Notes: a model not told the origin generated them from the letters alone. A DNA stretch of 50,056 nt from Actinomycetes bacterium (GCA_023436775.1 JAEZHW010000033.1:1-50056), one strand, 5' to 3'; shown: positions 40,678 to 50,006, counted from the stretch's first letter. A program made the numbers and translations.

Positions 40678-42114
40678 CTACGGCGCGGACGCTGAGGAAC
40701 GCACAGCATCCTGCACCCACGCCTCCACCGCGTCGGCGGTGCGGGGGATGTCTGCCGACAGATTGACCCAGCCGGACTCGGTCATCACGACATCATCCTC
40801 GATACGAATCCCGATGCCGCGGAGTTCCTCGGGAACCGTGAGGTCGTCGGGCTGGAAATACAGGCCCGGCTCGATGGTGAACACCATGCCTGGTTGCAGC
40901 GGGGCGTCCCGGTAGACCTCGTCGCGGGCCAGCGCGCCGTCGTGGACGTCGAGGCCCAGGTGGTGTCCGGTGCCGTGCACCATGTAGCGGCGGTGGTGCT
41001 GGTTCTCGGGCTTGAGCGACTCTTCGGCGCTGACCGGCAGTAGCCCCCAGCCAGCGGTGCGTTCCGCAATCACGCGCATGGCCGCCTCGTGCATGGCCTT
41101 GTACAGCGTGCCGGGGCGTGCGACGGCGAAGGCGGCCTCGTTGGCCTCGAGCACCGCTTCGTAGACCTCGCGCTGCACCGGGCTGAAGGCGCCCGTGACC
41201 GGCACCGTGCGAGTGATGTCGGCGGTGTACAGGCTCTCGGCCTCGACACCGGCGTCCACCAACAGCAGATCACCCGGACGCACCGCACCATCGTTGCGGG
41301 TCCAGTGCAGGATGCAGCCGTGGGCGCCACCGCCAGCGATGCTGTCGTAACCAACGCCGTTGCCCTCAAGGCGCGCCTCGGCGTCGAACTCGCCCTCGAT
41401 GACGCGCTGGCCGCGGGGGTGGCTGGCGGCCCGGGGGAGGGAGCCGAGCATGCGATTGAAGGCACGGTGCGTCGCGTGCACCGCCTCGCGCAGCTCCGCA
41501 ATCTCCCACTCGTCCTTGATCAGGCGCAGTTCCGAAGCGTCCCGGAACACGAGCGCCGCCAGTTGGTCCGGCATGCCCGCCGGGCCGTCGTACTCCTCGA
41601 GTCGGCGGGTGCGAATCCCCAGCAGGTCGGCGATGTCGGACAGGCCCGGACGAGGCCCGGTCCAGAACTCGCCGATGCTCGCGTCCGCATAGAACTCCTC
41701 GGTGTCGCGGCCGGCCGCCGGACGAAAGTAGAGCACCGCCTCGTGGGAAGCGCCGCGCGGCTCGAGCACGAGCAGCGAGTCCGGCTCCGCGTGCGCACCC
41801 CAGGCGGTCAGCCAGGTGAAGGTCGAGTCAGGGCGGAAGCGGTAGTCGGTGTCGTTGGCGCGCACCTTCCGCCCACCCGCGGGGAAGATGAGGCGCTCGC
41901 CGCGGTGCAGCGCGGACAGTTTGGCGCGGCGCTCGGCCGCGTAGGGGGCGCCAGCGGCCAAGGTCACCTCGACCGGGGCGCGATCCGCCCAGTGCTGGCC
42001 GATGTAACTGCGGAACGCACTCTGTGTGGGCGTCTGGGAACGGGCCTGCGTGACCTGCGCGGAGGCGGGGGTGGACTGCTCACTCGGCGAGGTGGGGCTG
42101 ACCTGCTCGTTCAT
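40678..42114 (-). CDS. pepP: Aminopeptidase P (M24B metallopeptidase)
   Basis: A 478-aa cytosolic dinuclear-metal peptidase that removes N-terminal residues next to proline. The N-terminal AMP_N domain spans about 30-190. Metal ligands in the C-terminal pita-bread fold: LLLVDAGVEAESLYTADITR (two Asp), VHGTGHHLGLDVHD (His), VFTIEPGLYFQ and GIRIEDDVVMTE (two Glu). The first ~35 residues are a low-complexity Ser/Thr/Gln tail not found in all relatives. The start is ATG 42114. It converges on the NERD gene with a 19-bp gap. Confidence 0.93.
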   Translation of the reverse strand: MNEQVSPTSPSEQSTPASAQVTQARSQTPTQSAFRSYIGQHWADRAPVEVTLAAGAPYAAERRAKLSALHRGERLIFPAGGRKVRANDTDYRFRPDSTFTWLTAWGAHAEPDSLLVLEPRGASHEAVLYFRPAAGRDTEEFYADASIGEFWTGPRPGLSDIADLLGIRTRRLEEYDGPAGMPDQLAALVFRDASELRLIKDEWEIAELREAVHATHRAFNRMLGSLPRAASHPRGQRVIEGEFDAEARLEGNGVGYDSIAGGGAHGCILHWTRNDGAVRPGDLLLVDAGVEAESLYTADITRTVPVTGAFSPVQREVYEAVLEANEAAFAVARPGTLYKAMHEAAMRVIAERTAGWGLLPVSAEESLKPENQHHRRYMVHGTGHHLGLDVHDGALARDEVYRDAPLQPGMVFTIEPGLYFQPDDLTVPEELRGIGIRIEDDVVMTESGWVNLSADIPRTADAVEAWVQDAVRSSASAP

Positions 42115-42162
42115 ATCACCACGCTACCCCTCGGCTGCCTGAGCGTTCGCAGCGGCACCGCG

Positions 42163-43182
42163 TTACTGCAGGTGCAGCGAGGCGACGATGGGGCGGTGGT
42201 CCGAGCCAGCGTTGTCGTGGTCCTGAATCACCTCGTAGCCGTCGATGCGCCAGTCCTTGGTAGCCATGATGTGGTCGATCGGCGAGCCCAGCAGGCTGGG
42301 CAGCAGCGTGGGCCAGGTGCCGTGCGCGGCGCTTCGTGCAGTACTGGCTGCATCGACACAGCTGCCGAGGACGGCGTCCTTGTTGGAGCCGGTCTGCAGA
42401 CCACTGAAGTGGTCGATGGTGGCGTTGAAGTCACCGAGCAGTACGGCCGGATAGTCGTTGCACATGCTGGCGAGCCAGCGCAGGTCGCCGTCCCAGTCCG
42501 GCATCAGCCAGGGCATCGGAGCGGCGGCGTGGACGGCGATGAACATGGGGCGATTGATGAGGGTCACGGTTGGCTCGGCCACGATGGAGGCGTTGACCCG
42601 CGTACCACCGAATGCGTCGGTCAAGCGATACTCGCCAAGACCGCTGCTGATCAGTAGTGCGGTGCCCGCGGCGTCGTCACTCGCCGGGTTCGGGAGGGTG
42701 AACAGTTGCCAGGAGGCATCGCCGCCAGACTGGATGGCGTCGGTAATGGCCTCCGAGTGCTCGTGGCTGATCTCTTGCAGGGCAACGACTTGTGCGCCTT
42801 CACGGCGAACTAGGCCCGCCACTGTGTCCACCGGCACGCTGTCACGCAGCACATTCCAGGAGAGCATCACGATCCCGTTGCCGCTGGCAGCTGCAGCGCT
42901 CTGCGTTCCGCGCTGGAACAGCACGAGGCCGTTGCTGAGCACGACCGCGAGCAGGCCGATCAGCATCAGGCCAGCGAGCCGCGGCGAACGAGTCGAACTC
43001 AGCGCCAGAATCAGCACCACGAGGAACAGCACCGCCGCCAGTACCAGCACCGTGCCGCGGAAGGCCACGAGTTGGGCCGCGACTGGCAAGCGATGCAGTT
43101 GGAAGGCCTGCGGCCACGTGGTCATGACGAGGAGCGTCAAGACGACGGCCCCCAACACCCAAGACAGCACCCTCCGTACCAT
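42163..43182 (-). CDS. Membrane-anchored endonuclease/exonuclease/phosphatase (EEP) family protein
   Basis: A 339-aa protein with three N-terminal helices (about 5-25, 37-60, 66-85; LSWVLGAVVLTLLVMTTW, GTVLVLAAVLFLVVLILAL, LAGLMLIGLLAVVLSN) and an EEP fold facing outward. Catalytic motifs: LSWNVLRD (Asn), VVALQEIS (metal Glu), LLGDFNATID (Asp/Asn), and SDHRPIVASL (Asp-His). The family includes nucleases, phosphodiesterases and sphingomyelinase-like enzymes; the substrate is open. ATG 43182 was chosen because it starts the basic/hydrophobic anchor. It is divergent from the PHP gene across 61 bp. Confidence 0.85.
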   Translation of the reverse strand: MVRRVLSWVLGAVVLTLLVMTTWPQAFQLHRLPVAAQLVAFRGTVLVLAAVLFLVVLILALSSTRSPRLAGLMLIGLLAVVLSNGLVLFQRGTQSAAAASGNGIVMLSWNVLRDSVPVDTVAGLVRREGAQVVALQEISHEHSEAITDAIQSGGDASWQLFTLPNPASDDAAGTALLISSGLGEYRLTDAFGGTRVNASIVAEPTVTLINRPMFIAVHAAAPMPWLMPDWDGDLRWLASMCNDYPAVLLGDFNATIDHFSGLQTGSNKDAVLGSCVDAASTARSAAHGTWPTLLPSLLGSPIDHIMATKDWRIDGYEVIQDHDNAGSDHRPIVASLHLQ

Positions 43183-43243
43183 GTGTTCATGGTAGGACCA
43201 ACTAGGGGGAAACACCTACCCCCGGATTCTCTACGATGAGTAC

Positions 43244-44113
43244 ATGACACTCCTGGCGCAGGTCTCGGCGGATCTGCACGCACACTCGCGGCGCTCGGAC
43301 GGTACCGAGGCGCCGGCTGGTCTGGTGGCCGCCGCGCGCGAAGCGGGAGTGGACGTGGTTGCCATCACGGACCACGACACGATCGAGGGCTGGGCGGAGG
43401 CGCGCGAGGCGGCGCAGGCGATCGGCATGGGCCTCGTTCCCGGCATTGAGGTCAGCACGCGACAGTTCGGATTCAGCGTGCATATCCTCTGCTACTTGCC
43501 GAATCCGGACTTCGCGCCGCTGTTTGCCGAGCTCGATCGGGTCCGTGAATCCCGCCTGACCCGCGCCAAGCGCACGGTGGAACGCATCAACGAGGATTTC
43601 CCGCTGCCCTGGGATGAGGTGATGGCGAAGGCCCCTGAGGGCGCCACCATCGGTCGCCCGCACATCGCCGATGCCCTCATCGACCGCGGCTACGCCAACG
43701 ATCGCGGCGAGGCCTTCGAGCGGATCCTGCGGCTGGATCGCGGCTACGTCGCTTCGTACTACGCCCCGGACCCGCATGACGCGATCCGGCTGATCCGCGA
43801 GGCTGGCGGCGTGCCTGTGCTCGCACACCCGGCAGCGAACCCGCAGGGCCGCACTCCGTCACGGCAGGTGTTGGCCGATCTGCGGGATGCGGGGCTGTTT
43901 GGTGTGGAGTTGAACCACCCCGAGAACTTCCAGAACGGCATCGACCGACTCACCCCGATCGTGCAGGACCTGGGCCTAGCCATCACCGGTGGCGGCGACT
44001 GGCATGGCACCGGGAAGGTGAACCGCATTGGCGATGGTCGCACGTCGGGCGAGGTGCTGGAACGACTGCTCGCCGAGGCGACGGGTACCGACTGGGTCCC
44101 GCCGCAGCGCTAA
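43244..44113 (+). CDS. PHP-domain phosphoesterase (RNase AM/YciV-like)
   Basis: A 289-aa cytosolic metallophosphoesterase. Metal motifs: DLHAHSRRSDGT (about 9-20), AITDHDTIEGW (about 41-51), PGIEVST (about 64-70), a later HPAANPQGR and GGGDWHGTG (about 248-256). It fits the bacterial 3',5'-nucleotide bisphosphate phosphatase/5'-3' RNase subgroup and lacks polymerase or histidinol-phosphatase signatures. The start is ATG 43244. Stand-alone gene between divergent and convergent neighbours. Confidence 0.9.
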   Translation: MTLLAQVSADLHAHSRRSDGTEAPAGLVAAAREAGVDVVAITDHDTIEGWAEAREAAQAIGMGLVPGIEVSTRQFGFSVHILCYLPNPDFAPLFAELDRVRESRLTRAKRTVERINEDFPLPWDEVMAKAPEGATIGRPHIADALIDRGYANDRGEAFERILRLDRGYVASYYAPDPHDAIRLIREAGGVPVLAHPAANPQGRTPSRQVLADLRDAGLFGVELNHPENFQNGIDRLTPIVQDLGLAITGGGDWHGTGKVNRIGDGRTSGEVLERLLAEATGTDWVPPQR

Positions 44114-44152
44114 TGCCACGATGTGGCGCGGGGGAGGGAAATCGCCTCGGAC

Positions 44153-44377
44153 CTAGCGGCGGCGCTTGGCCAACTTCCCCTGGCGCGAGGCGGCTTCGGC
44201 CGCCTGGGCGTCCTTGCTCGCGCGCACTGCATCGGCGACCGCCACGGCCACGGTGATCCCCGCGCTCGCCCAGAGCAGGTAGGTCCGCCAATCGCGCGGG
44301 CGGCCCTTGGTGTCCCGAAGGGACTGGCGGGCACCCATCAGCGCGGTGACGATACCGACGATCGGGCCGATTGGCAT
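44153..44377 (-). CDS. Small single-helix membrane protein, unknown
   Basis: A 74-aa protein with a mildly hydrophobic start (MPIGPIVGIVTALMGARQSL), one clear helix (YLLWASAGITVAVAVADAVR, about 33-52) and a basic tail ending KLAKRRR. ATG 44377 has a good AGGAG at -8, which supports a real gene. I do not recognise the family. It converges on the PHP gene with 39 bp between. Confidence 0.7.
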   Translation of the reverse strand: MPIGPIVGIVTALMGARQSLRDTKGRPRDWRTYLLWASAGITVAVAVADAVRASKDAQAAEAASRQGKLAKRRR

Positions 44378-44485
44378 GGGGTCTCCTTGTCGGTCGGATC
44401 GGATGCGGGCTGCTGTTTACGCTACCCGGTCTGCGGGGATGCGGGCCAGCGGATCCCTGGGGATCGCTGAGAGTTTGCCCCGGAA

Positions 44486-44520
44486 CTGACCGTACGGTCA
44501 GAAACTGTCCAATCGGTCAG
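44486..44520 (+). promoter_or_regulatory. Two tandem TetR-type operators upstream of tetR
   Basis: CTGACCGTACGGTCAG (44486-44501) is a perfect 16-bp palindrome. After 3 bp comes CTGTCCAATCGGTCAG (44505-44520), an imperfect version. Centre spacing is 19 bp, about two helical turns, suiting binding of two dimers on one face. They end 14 bp before ATG 44535, so the regulator very probably represses itself and the export operon. Confidence 0.85.
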
Positions 44521-44534
44521 GTAACTTGGTGGAC

Positions 44535-45116
44535 ATGGCCCCGACCACGTCCTCCGACCTGCCGCAGCGCGGCTCCGTCGTCGACGACATCAAGAAGGTG
44601 GCGCTGCAACTGTTCGCGCGGGAAGGCTACGGTTCCACCTCGATTCAGCAGATCGCTGATGCGGCAGGGACGGGCAAGTCCAATGTCCTCTACCACTTCA
44701 GCAGCAAGGAAGTGCTGCTCGAGGCGATCCTGACCCCAGTCGTTTCCGAGATCGAACAGGTCATGCTGGGCGAACCGGCGCAGGCAATCCTGCGCGGCGA
44801 CTTTGCTCAGTTCGCCGAGCAGTTCGTCGACTTGCTGGTGCGGCACCCCCTGGAAGTGAACATCTTTATTAGCCAGGGTCAGTCGCTGGCGCAAATCCCA
44901 TCCGTGGCGCGCGCCAACGACATCATCCGGCGGCTCATCGCCTCGCCGATCATCGGCGAGCACACCAGCCGCCAGCGCATCCGGCACGCCGTCGCCCTCG
45001 GCGGCGCCGCATACTCCCTCGTCGCAGGCTACCTGTGGCTCGAGACCACCCCTGAGGCAACGGAATTGCGCGACGAGCTGGTCGCCATCGTCACGGAAAT
45101 CCTCAGCAACGAATAA
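44535..45116 (+). CDS. TetR/AcrR family regulator of the MMPL/YhgE export operon
   Basis: A 193-aa repressor. HTH about 30-55: STSIQQIADAAGTGKSNVLY then HFSSKEVLLEAIL. The ligand and dimer domain is C-terminal (about 75-190). ATG 44535 is the likely start; TTG 44526 and GTG 44529 are in frame just upstream. It is followed after 60 bp by the MMPL gene, and twin operators precede it. Such regulators usually sense the exported compound; no ligand can be deduced. A short 5' leader is implied since the operators nearly reach the start. Confidence 0.92.
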   Translation: MAPTTSSDLPQRGSVVDDIKKVALQLFAREGYGSTSIQQIADAAGTGKSNVLYHFSSKEVLLEAILTPVVSEIEQVMLGEPAQAILRGDFAQFAEQFVDLLVRHPLEVNIFISQGQSLAQIPSVARANDIIRRLIASPIIGEHTSRQRIRHAVALGGAAYSLVAGYLWLETTPEATELRDELVAIVTEILSNE

Positions 45117-45176
45117 CCCCACCCCGTTCCACTCGCTGGAAGATCCCTTCCCCCACAAGGAAGTACAAGGAGAATC

Positions 45177-48170
45177 ATGGCTCTCGTCCTCTACCGACTC
45201 GGTCGGTGGGCTTACCGCCGCGCATGGCTTGTCATCGCCGGCTGGGTCGTCATTCTGGGTCTGGTCGGTGCCAGCGCGCTCGCGCTGACCGGCCCGTTCA
45301 AGGATGACTACACCATCCCGGGCACCGAGTCGCAGCGTGCGCTGGATCGGCTCGAGGCGGTCTTCCCGCAGGTGGCCGGTGCCAGTGCCCAGGCGGTGAT
45401 CACCACTACCGACGGCAGCCGCGTCGACACCGACGCCGCTCGTGAGGCGATCGAGCAGCTCGCCACCACCATCGAGGACCTCGACGGTATCGAAGCAGTG
45501 ATCAGCCCCTTCAACGAGTACGCCTTCGAAAGCATCAGCGCCGATGGCAGCACCGCAATTACCCAGGTGCAGTTCAGCAAGGCCATGGACGCCGTGACGC
45601 ACGAGGAGCTGGACGCGCTGATCGCGACCGCGGACGACCCAGCGCTGGCCGCCGCCAACCTCAGCGTCCACTTCGGCGGCTCGGTGTTCCAGGACCGCAC
45701 CTTTGGCCTGAGCATCGTTGAAGCCTTCGGTGTCCTCTTCGCCGCAATGGTGCTCATCGTCACCTTTGGCTCGTTCCTGGCCGCCGGCCTGCCGCTGATC
45801 AACGCCATGGTGGGCGTCGGTATCTCGATGGCGATCGTGCTGATTGCCGCGGGTCTCACCCCGATCTCGAGCACGGTGCCGCTGCTGGGTCTGATGATCG
45901 GTTTGGCGGTCGGTATCGACTACGCACTGTTCATCGTCTCGAAGCACCGACAGCTGCTCGGCACCGGCGTCGAGCCGGAAGAGTCGACGGGCCGTTCGGT
46001 CGCGACCGCGGGTTCCGCGGTGATCTTCGCCGGTGTCACGGTGATCGTGGCCCTGCTCGGCCTGCTCATTGTCGGCATCCCGTTCCTGTCGGTGATGGGC
46101 GTGGCCGCGGCCGCGGCCGTGCTGCTGGCGATCCTCGGGTCGCTGACGCTGCTGCCCGCGATGCTGGGCCTCGCCGGCGCCCGACTGATCCCCAAGCCGG
46201 GGTCCCGGGCCGCCCAGCGCGCCCTGGCCGAAGCCGCTGCCCACGAGGCGAGCCACTCGGCCCCCGCGGCGCCGGCAGCGAAGGCCAGCCGCTTCCGTCG
46301 CAAGCGCGAGGAAGAGCCCGTGGCTGAGGAACTGCACACGCCTGCCAAGCGCACGATGGGGCAGCACTTCGTCGACGCTGCGATTAAGGTGCCGGTGCTC
46401 TCCATCCTCGCGGTCGTTGCCATCCTTGGCACCCTGGCCATCCCCGCCTTCGACCTTGAGTTGAGCCTGCCGGATAACGGTCGCGAGCCCGTCGGCAGCA
46501 CGCAGCGCACCGCCTACGACACGGCGGCCGCCGCCTTCGGTGAGGGCCGAAACGCGCCGCTGATCGTCGCGGTCGACATCACACAGACCACCGAAGTCGA
46601 GGACGTGATGGAGGGCGTGCATGACCTGCTCGCTGGCGTCCCGGGCGTCCACGCGGTCAGTGACGGCACGCCGAACCCGACCCTGGACACCGTGATCTTC
46701 CAGGTCATCCCCGAGGCAGGTCCTGCTGCGGCCGAAACCGCCCAGGTGGTGCACGACCTGCGCGAACTCGCGCCGACGATCTTGGACCGCTTTGGCACTC
46801 CTGCGGCCGTCACCGGCGTCACGGCAGTGATGATCGACATCTCGACCCGACTCGGTGAGGCGCTGCTGCCCTTCGGCCTGGTTGTGGTGGGCCTGTCCTT
46901 CCTGCTGCTGATGATCGTGTTCCGCTCGCTGTGGGTGCCGGTTAAGGCAGCGCTGGGCTTCCTGCTGACCGTGTTCGCCTCGCTCGGCGTTGTGGTTGCC
47001 GCCTTCCAGTGGGGTTGGCTCGGCGAGTCGCTGCACGTGGAGCCTGGCCCGATCCTGAGCTTCCTGCCGGTGCTGCTGATGGCGGTGCTGTTCGGCCTGT
47101 CCATGGACTACGAGGTGTTCCTCACCTCGGGCATGCGTGAGGCCTACGTCCACGGCGCGAACCCGCGCCAGGCCGTGCGGCAGGGCTTCGCGAGCGCAGC
47201 CCGCGTGGTCACCGCGGCCGCGCTGATCATGTTCTTTGTCTTCGCGGCCTTCGTGCCTGAGGGCATGCCGATCATCAAGCCGATCGCGCTCGGCCTCGCC
47301 GTGGGCATCCTGTTCGATGCCTTCTTGGTCCGCATGATCCTTGGCCCGGCCGTGATGGCGCTGCTCGGCAAGCACGCCTGGTGGCTGCCGCGCTGGCTGA
47401 ACCGCCTGCTGCCGAACGCTGACGTGGAAGGTGAGAGCCTCGCCGTTCACCGCAGCGCCCTGGACTGGGCCGGTGACCGTGACGAGCAGGTGCTGCTCAG
47501 CGAGGTGCAGGTCGCCACTGCCTCCGGCCTCAGCGAGCCGCTATCGGCTGCCGTCGCGGCCGGCGAGGTGCTCGTCGTGGCTGGCGAGCGCACCGAGCGC
47601 CTGCCGCTACTGGCGGCCATCACCGGCCGACTGCCGATCGCGGCTGGGCGTGGCCGGGTCGCCGGCCGCATGCTCGAGACCGAGGCTGGGCTGGTCGCCC
47701 GCCAGGCCGCGCTGCTGAGCCTTGACGCACTCGACGCGGACGAGGCTGGCACCACGGTGCATGAACTGCTCACTGAGCAGTACCGCCTCGGCCACCCGAA
47801 GCCGCGGGCTGCGCGCACCGTGGTGCGTCACAGCATCGCCGCACTGAACCGTCACCTAGCGGAAGAGGGCGTGCTCTCGATCTCCGCCGATGCCGTGATG
47901 GGTAGCCTGAGCAGCGCCCAGCGCGAGGCGGTGCGTGTCGCCGGTGTCGTGGTGACTCAGGCCCCGGTTATTGCCGTGGACCTCGGGGAACGCAGCGGCG
48001 GGGACGAGGCGAATGTGGCGGCGCTGCTCGGCGCCCTGCGTGCCCTGGACACGCAGCAGGCCACGATCATCCTCGGTGTGCCGTCCGGGTACCGCGCACC
48101 ACGCAGTCTCAAGGGATTCGCTCAAGTGCACCGGGTGCAGGCCCGCGTGCTGGAAGGGGTCGCACGATGA
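45177..48170 (+). CDS. MMPL-family exporter fused to a degenerate ABC ATPase-like domain
   Basis: A 997-aa protein. About 1-750 is a full MMPL (RND-like) transporter: a helix at 15-40, a periplasm-side domain, five to six helices (about 180-330; GLMIGLAVGIDYALFIVSKH), a cytosolic Ala/Lys linker (about 335-395), and a second half with helices at about 555-745 (MAVLFGLSMDYEVFLTSGMR). About 760-997 resembles an ABC nucleotide-binding domain without its catalytic motifs: GERTERLP (803-810) at the P-loop, LSSAQREAVRVA (911-922) at the LSGGQ signature, VIAVDLGE (931-938) at Walker B, and IILGVPSGY where an H-loop would be. ATG 45177 has AAGGAGA. It overlaps the YhgE gene by 4 bp. Confidence 0.9.
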   Translation: MALVLYRLGRWAYRRAWLVIAGWVVILGLVGASALALTGPFKDDYTIPGTESQRALDRLEAVFPQVAGASAQAVITTTDGSRVDTDAAREAIEQLATTIEDLDGIEAVISPFNEYAFESISADGSTAITQVQFSKAMDAVTHEELDALIATADDPALAAANLSVHFGGSVFQDRTFGLSIVEAFGVLFAAMVLIVTFGSFLAAGLPLINAMVGVGISMAIVLIAAGLTPISSTVPLLGLMIGLAVGIDYALFIVSKHRQLLGTGVEPEESTGRSVATAGSAVIFAGVTVIVALLGLLIVGIPFLSVMGVAAAAAVLLAILGSLTLLPAMLGLAGARLIPKPGSRAAQRALAEAAAHEASHSAPAAPAAKASRFRRKREEEPVAEELHTPAKRTMGQHFVDAAIKVPVLSILAVVAILGTLAIPAFDLELSLPDNGREPVGSTQRTAYDTAAAAFGEGRNAPLIVAVDITQTTEVEDVMEGVHDLLAGVPGVHAVSDGTPNPTLDTVIFQVIPEAGPAAAETAQVVHDLRELAPTILDRFGTPAAVTGVTAVMIDISTRLGEALLPFGLVVVGLSFLLLMIVFRSLWVPVKAALGFLLTVFASLGVVVAAFQWGWLGESLHVEPGPILSFLPVLLMAVLFGLSMDYEVFLTSGMREAYVHGANPRQAVRQGFASAARVVTAAALIMFFVFAAFVPEGMPIIKPIALGLAVGILFDAFLVRMILGPAVMALLGKHAWWLPRWLNRLLPNADVEGESLAVHRSALDWAGDRDEQVLLSEVQVATASGLSEPLSAAVAAGEVLVVAGERTERLPLLAAITGRLPIAAGRGRVAGRMLETEAGLVARQAALLSLDALDADEAGTTVHELLTEQYRLGHPKPRAARTVVRHSIAALNRHLAEEGVLSISADAVMGSLSSAQREAVRVAGVVVTQAPVIAVDLGERSGGDEANVAALLGALRALDTQQATIILGVPSGYRAPRSLKGFAQVHRVQARVLEGVAR

Positions 48171-49987
48171 GCGGCACGCTGATGTCGAGCGCCTCGCGCT
48201 CGAGCCGTGGCCAGTGGCAGAAGTGGCTTCGCATCGCGGTGGTGGCGCTGCTGCCACTGGCGATGATTGTCCTGCTGATCACCGCCTTCGTCTCGCAGGA
48301 GGACGCCGGCAGCCGTGTCCCGGCGCTGATCGTGAACGAGGACGAGCTGATCGAGCAGGTCAACGACGCGGGCGAGACCGAGTACGTCCTGGCTGGTCGT
48401 CTGCTGGTGACCGAACTCACTGGCGATAACGGCGGTCTGGACTGGGGTCTGGCCAATCGTGAGCAGGCCGAGAAGGCGTTGCGCGATGGCAGCGCCCAGG
48501 TCGTGCTCTACATCCCGTCCGACTTCAGTGACGCGGTGCTGTCGCTGGGATCGGACGAGCCGCGACAAGCGCGCATCCAGATCGTCACCGACGATAGTCA
48601 CGGTTACCTGTCTGGCGCAGTGGTGACCTCGGTCAGTGACAGCCTGACGCAGCTGTTCGGACGCCAGTTGACGCAGCAGTACATCGTGGGCGTCCTTGGC
48701 GGCATTACGGATTTCGGCGAGGCGCTGGATGAGGCCGCAGACGGGGCGACCAAGCTGGCCGATGGTGCCAAGGACGCAGCCCAGGGTGCAAAGACCTTCG
48801 CCGACGGCGTTCGCCAGTACACCAACGGTGTGGGCAGCCTGAACTCGGGCCTGCAGGAATTGCGCAAGCAAACGAAGGGCCTGGGGGATGCTGGCACCTT
48901 GGTAAAGAACTATGGCAGCACCGTCACGGGGCTCGCCAGTGGGCTCCAAGACCTGATCAATGCCTACGACGCGCACTACCTCGACGGTGATGCCGTCGTG
49001 GGGCAGTTGCGCACGATGCAGGGTCAACTGGCCCAACTGGACGCCGCGGGCAAGCAGGCGATGGCCGGACTCGGCGCCGGTTTGCCTGGGCTCGAGAAGG
49101 GCGTGCAGCAGATCGCATCGGGCTCGCAGCAACTCGCCTCGAACGGCAGTGCGCTCGCCCGCGGCGCGTCTGACCTCGCGGACGGTGTGAAGAAGCTGGC
49201 ATCCGGCAGCGGCGAACTTGCCGACGGTCTGCGCGAGGGTGCTGGTCAGGCGCCAGCCCCGCTCACCAATGACGAACTCGAGGATCGAGCCGAGACCATC
49301 ACCTCGCCGATCGCGGCCACCGTCGAGCGGCAGTACGAGATCTCGCAGGCAGGTGTGGCGTTGCTCGCCTTCCTGCTGCCGTTCGCGCTCTGGCTGGGCA
49401 TGCTGGCCTGGTTCGCGATTCGTCGCCCCATCGGCCGCCGCCAACTGGCTGGCTCGTCGAGTTCGGGTCGTCTGCTCTGGCATGGTCTGAGCCGCGCCCT
49501 GCTGGTCGGTGCCGCCCAGGCAATCCTGGCCGTGGTGGTGATGCGCTTTGTGGTGAATGTGCCGTGGGAACACGTTCCTGCGTTGACGCTGGTTGCCCTG
49601 ATTGCTGCTGCTGCGATTGCGGCCGTGCACATGCTGCTGTCGGTCGCCTTCGGCCGGGCAGGCACCGTGGTGTCGCTGCTGTTGGCAGTGATTCAGCTCA
49701 CCGCCGCGGGTGGTCTCTTCCCGATTCAACTGGTGGCGGCTCCGTTCGAGGCGATCTCGGGCCTGGTCCCGATCAGCCACGCGGTGGCTGCTGCCCAGTC
49801 CGTCCTCGCCGGTGCGCCGCTGGGTCAATGGCTGGCGCCGCTGGTGGTGCTGGCGGGGATGGCCGTGCTCGCAGCGGTGTTGAGCCTGGCGGTTCTGGCT
49901 GCTCGCCGAGGCGCAGTTGCGACCGGAATCACGCCACGCGAGTGGCTGACTGGCCGCGGTGCGCAGCCGGCGGTAGCACGGCGCTAA
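48167..49987 (+). CDS. YhgE/Pip-domain ABC-2-type membrane protein
   Basis: A 606-aa membrane protein. One N-terminal helix (about 22-42; IAVVALLPLAMIVLLITAFV) precedes a ~330-aa extracytosolic region, which includes heptad-like repeats with LADGAKDAAQGAKTFADGVR and LASGSGELADGLREGAGQ of the YhgE/Pip kind. About five C-terminal ABC-2-type helices follow (from about 400; VALLAFLLPFALWLGMLAWF). Relatives are phage-infection proteins and parts of export systems. ATG 48167 overlaps the MMPL stop (ATGA). With no separate ATPase gene seen, the pseudo-ABC tail of the MMPL protein may dock here. The gene ends 69 bp before the contig edge. Confidence 0.92.
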   Translation: MSGTLMSSASRSSRGQWQKWLRIAVVALLPLAMIVLLITAFVSQEDAGSRVPALIVNEDELIEQVNDAGETEYVLAGRLLVTELTGDNGGLDWGLANREQAEKALRDGSAQVVLYIPSDFSDAVLSLGSDEPRQARIQIVTDDSHGYLSGAVVTSVSDSLTQLFGRQLTQQYIVGVLGGITDFGEALDEAADGATKLADGAKDAAQGAKTFADGVRQYTNGVGSLNSGLQELRKQTKGLGDAGTLVKNYGSTVTGLASGLQDLINAYDAHYLDGDAVVGQLRTMQGQLAQLDAAGKQAMAGLGAGLPGLEKGVQQIASGSQQLASNGSALARGASDLADGVKKLASGSGELADGLREGAGQAPAPLTNDELEDRAETITSPIAATVERQYEISQAGVALLAFLLPFALWLGMLAWFAIRRPIGRRQLAGSSSSGRLLWHGLSRALLVGAAQAILAVVVMRFVVNVPWEHVPALTLVALIAAAAIAAVHMLLSVAFGRAGTVVSLLLAVIQLTAAGGLFPIQLVAAPFEAISGLVPISHAVAAAQSVLAGAPLGQWLAPLVVLAGMAVLAAVLSLAVLAARRGAVATGITPREWLTGRGAQPAVARR

Positions 49988-50006
49988 GGGCGTATTCCGA
50001 CAGTGG

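Noticed and set aside
44517..47450. A 977-aa minus-strand open frame
   Set aside because: It is antisense to tetR and the MMPL gene, with His/Gln/Arg-rich shadow composition typical of high-GC DNA.
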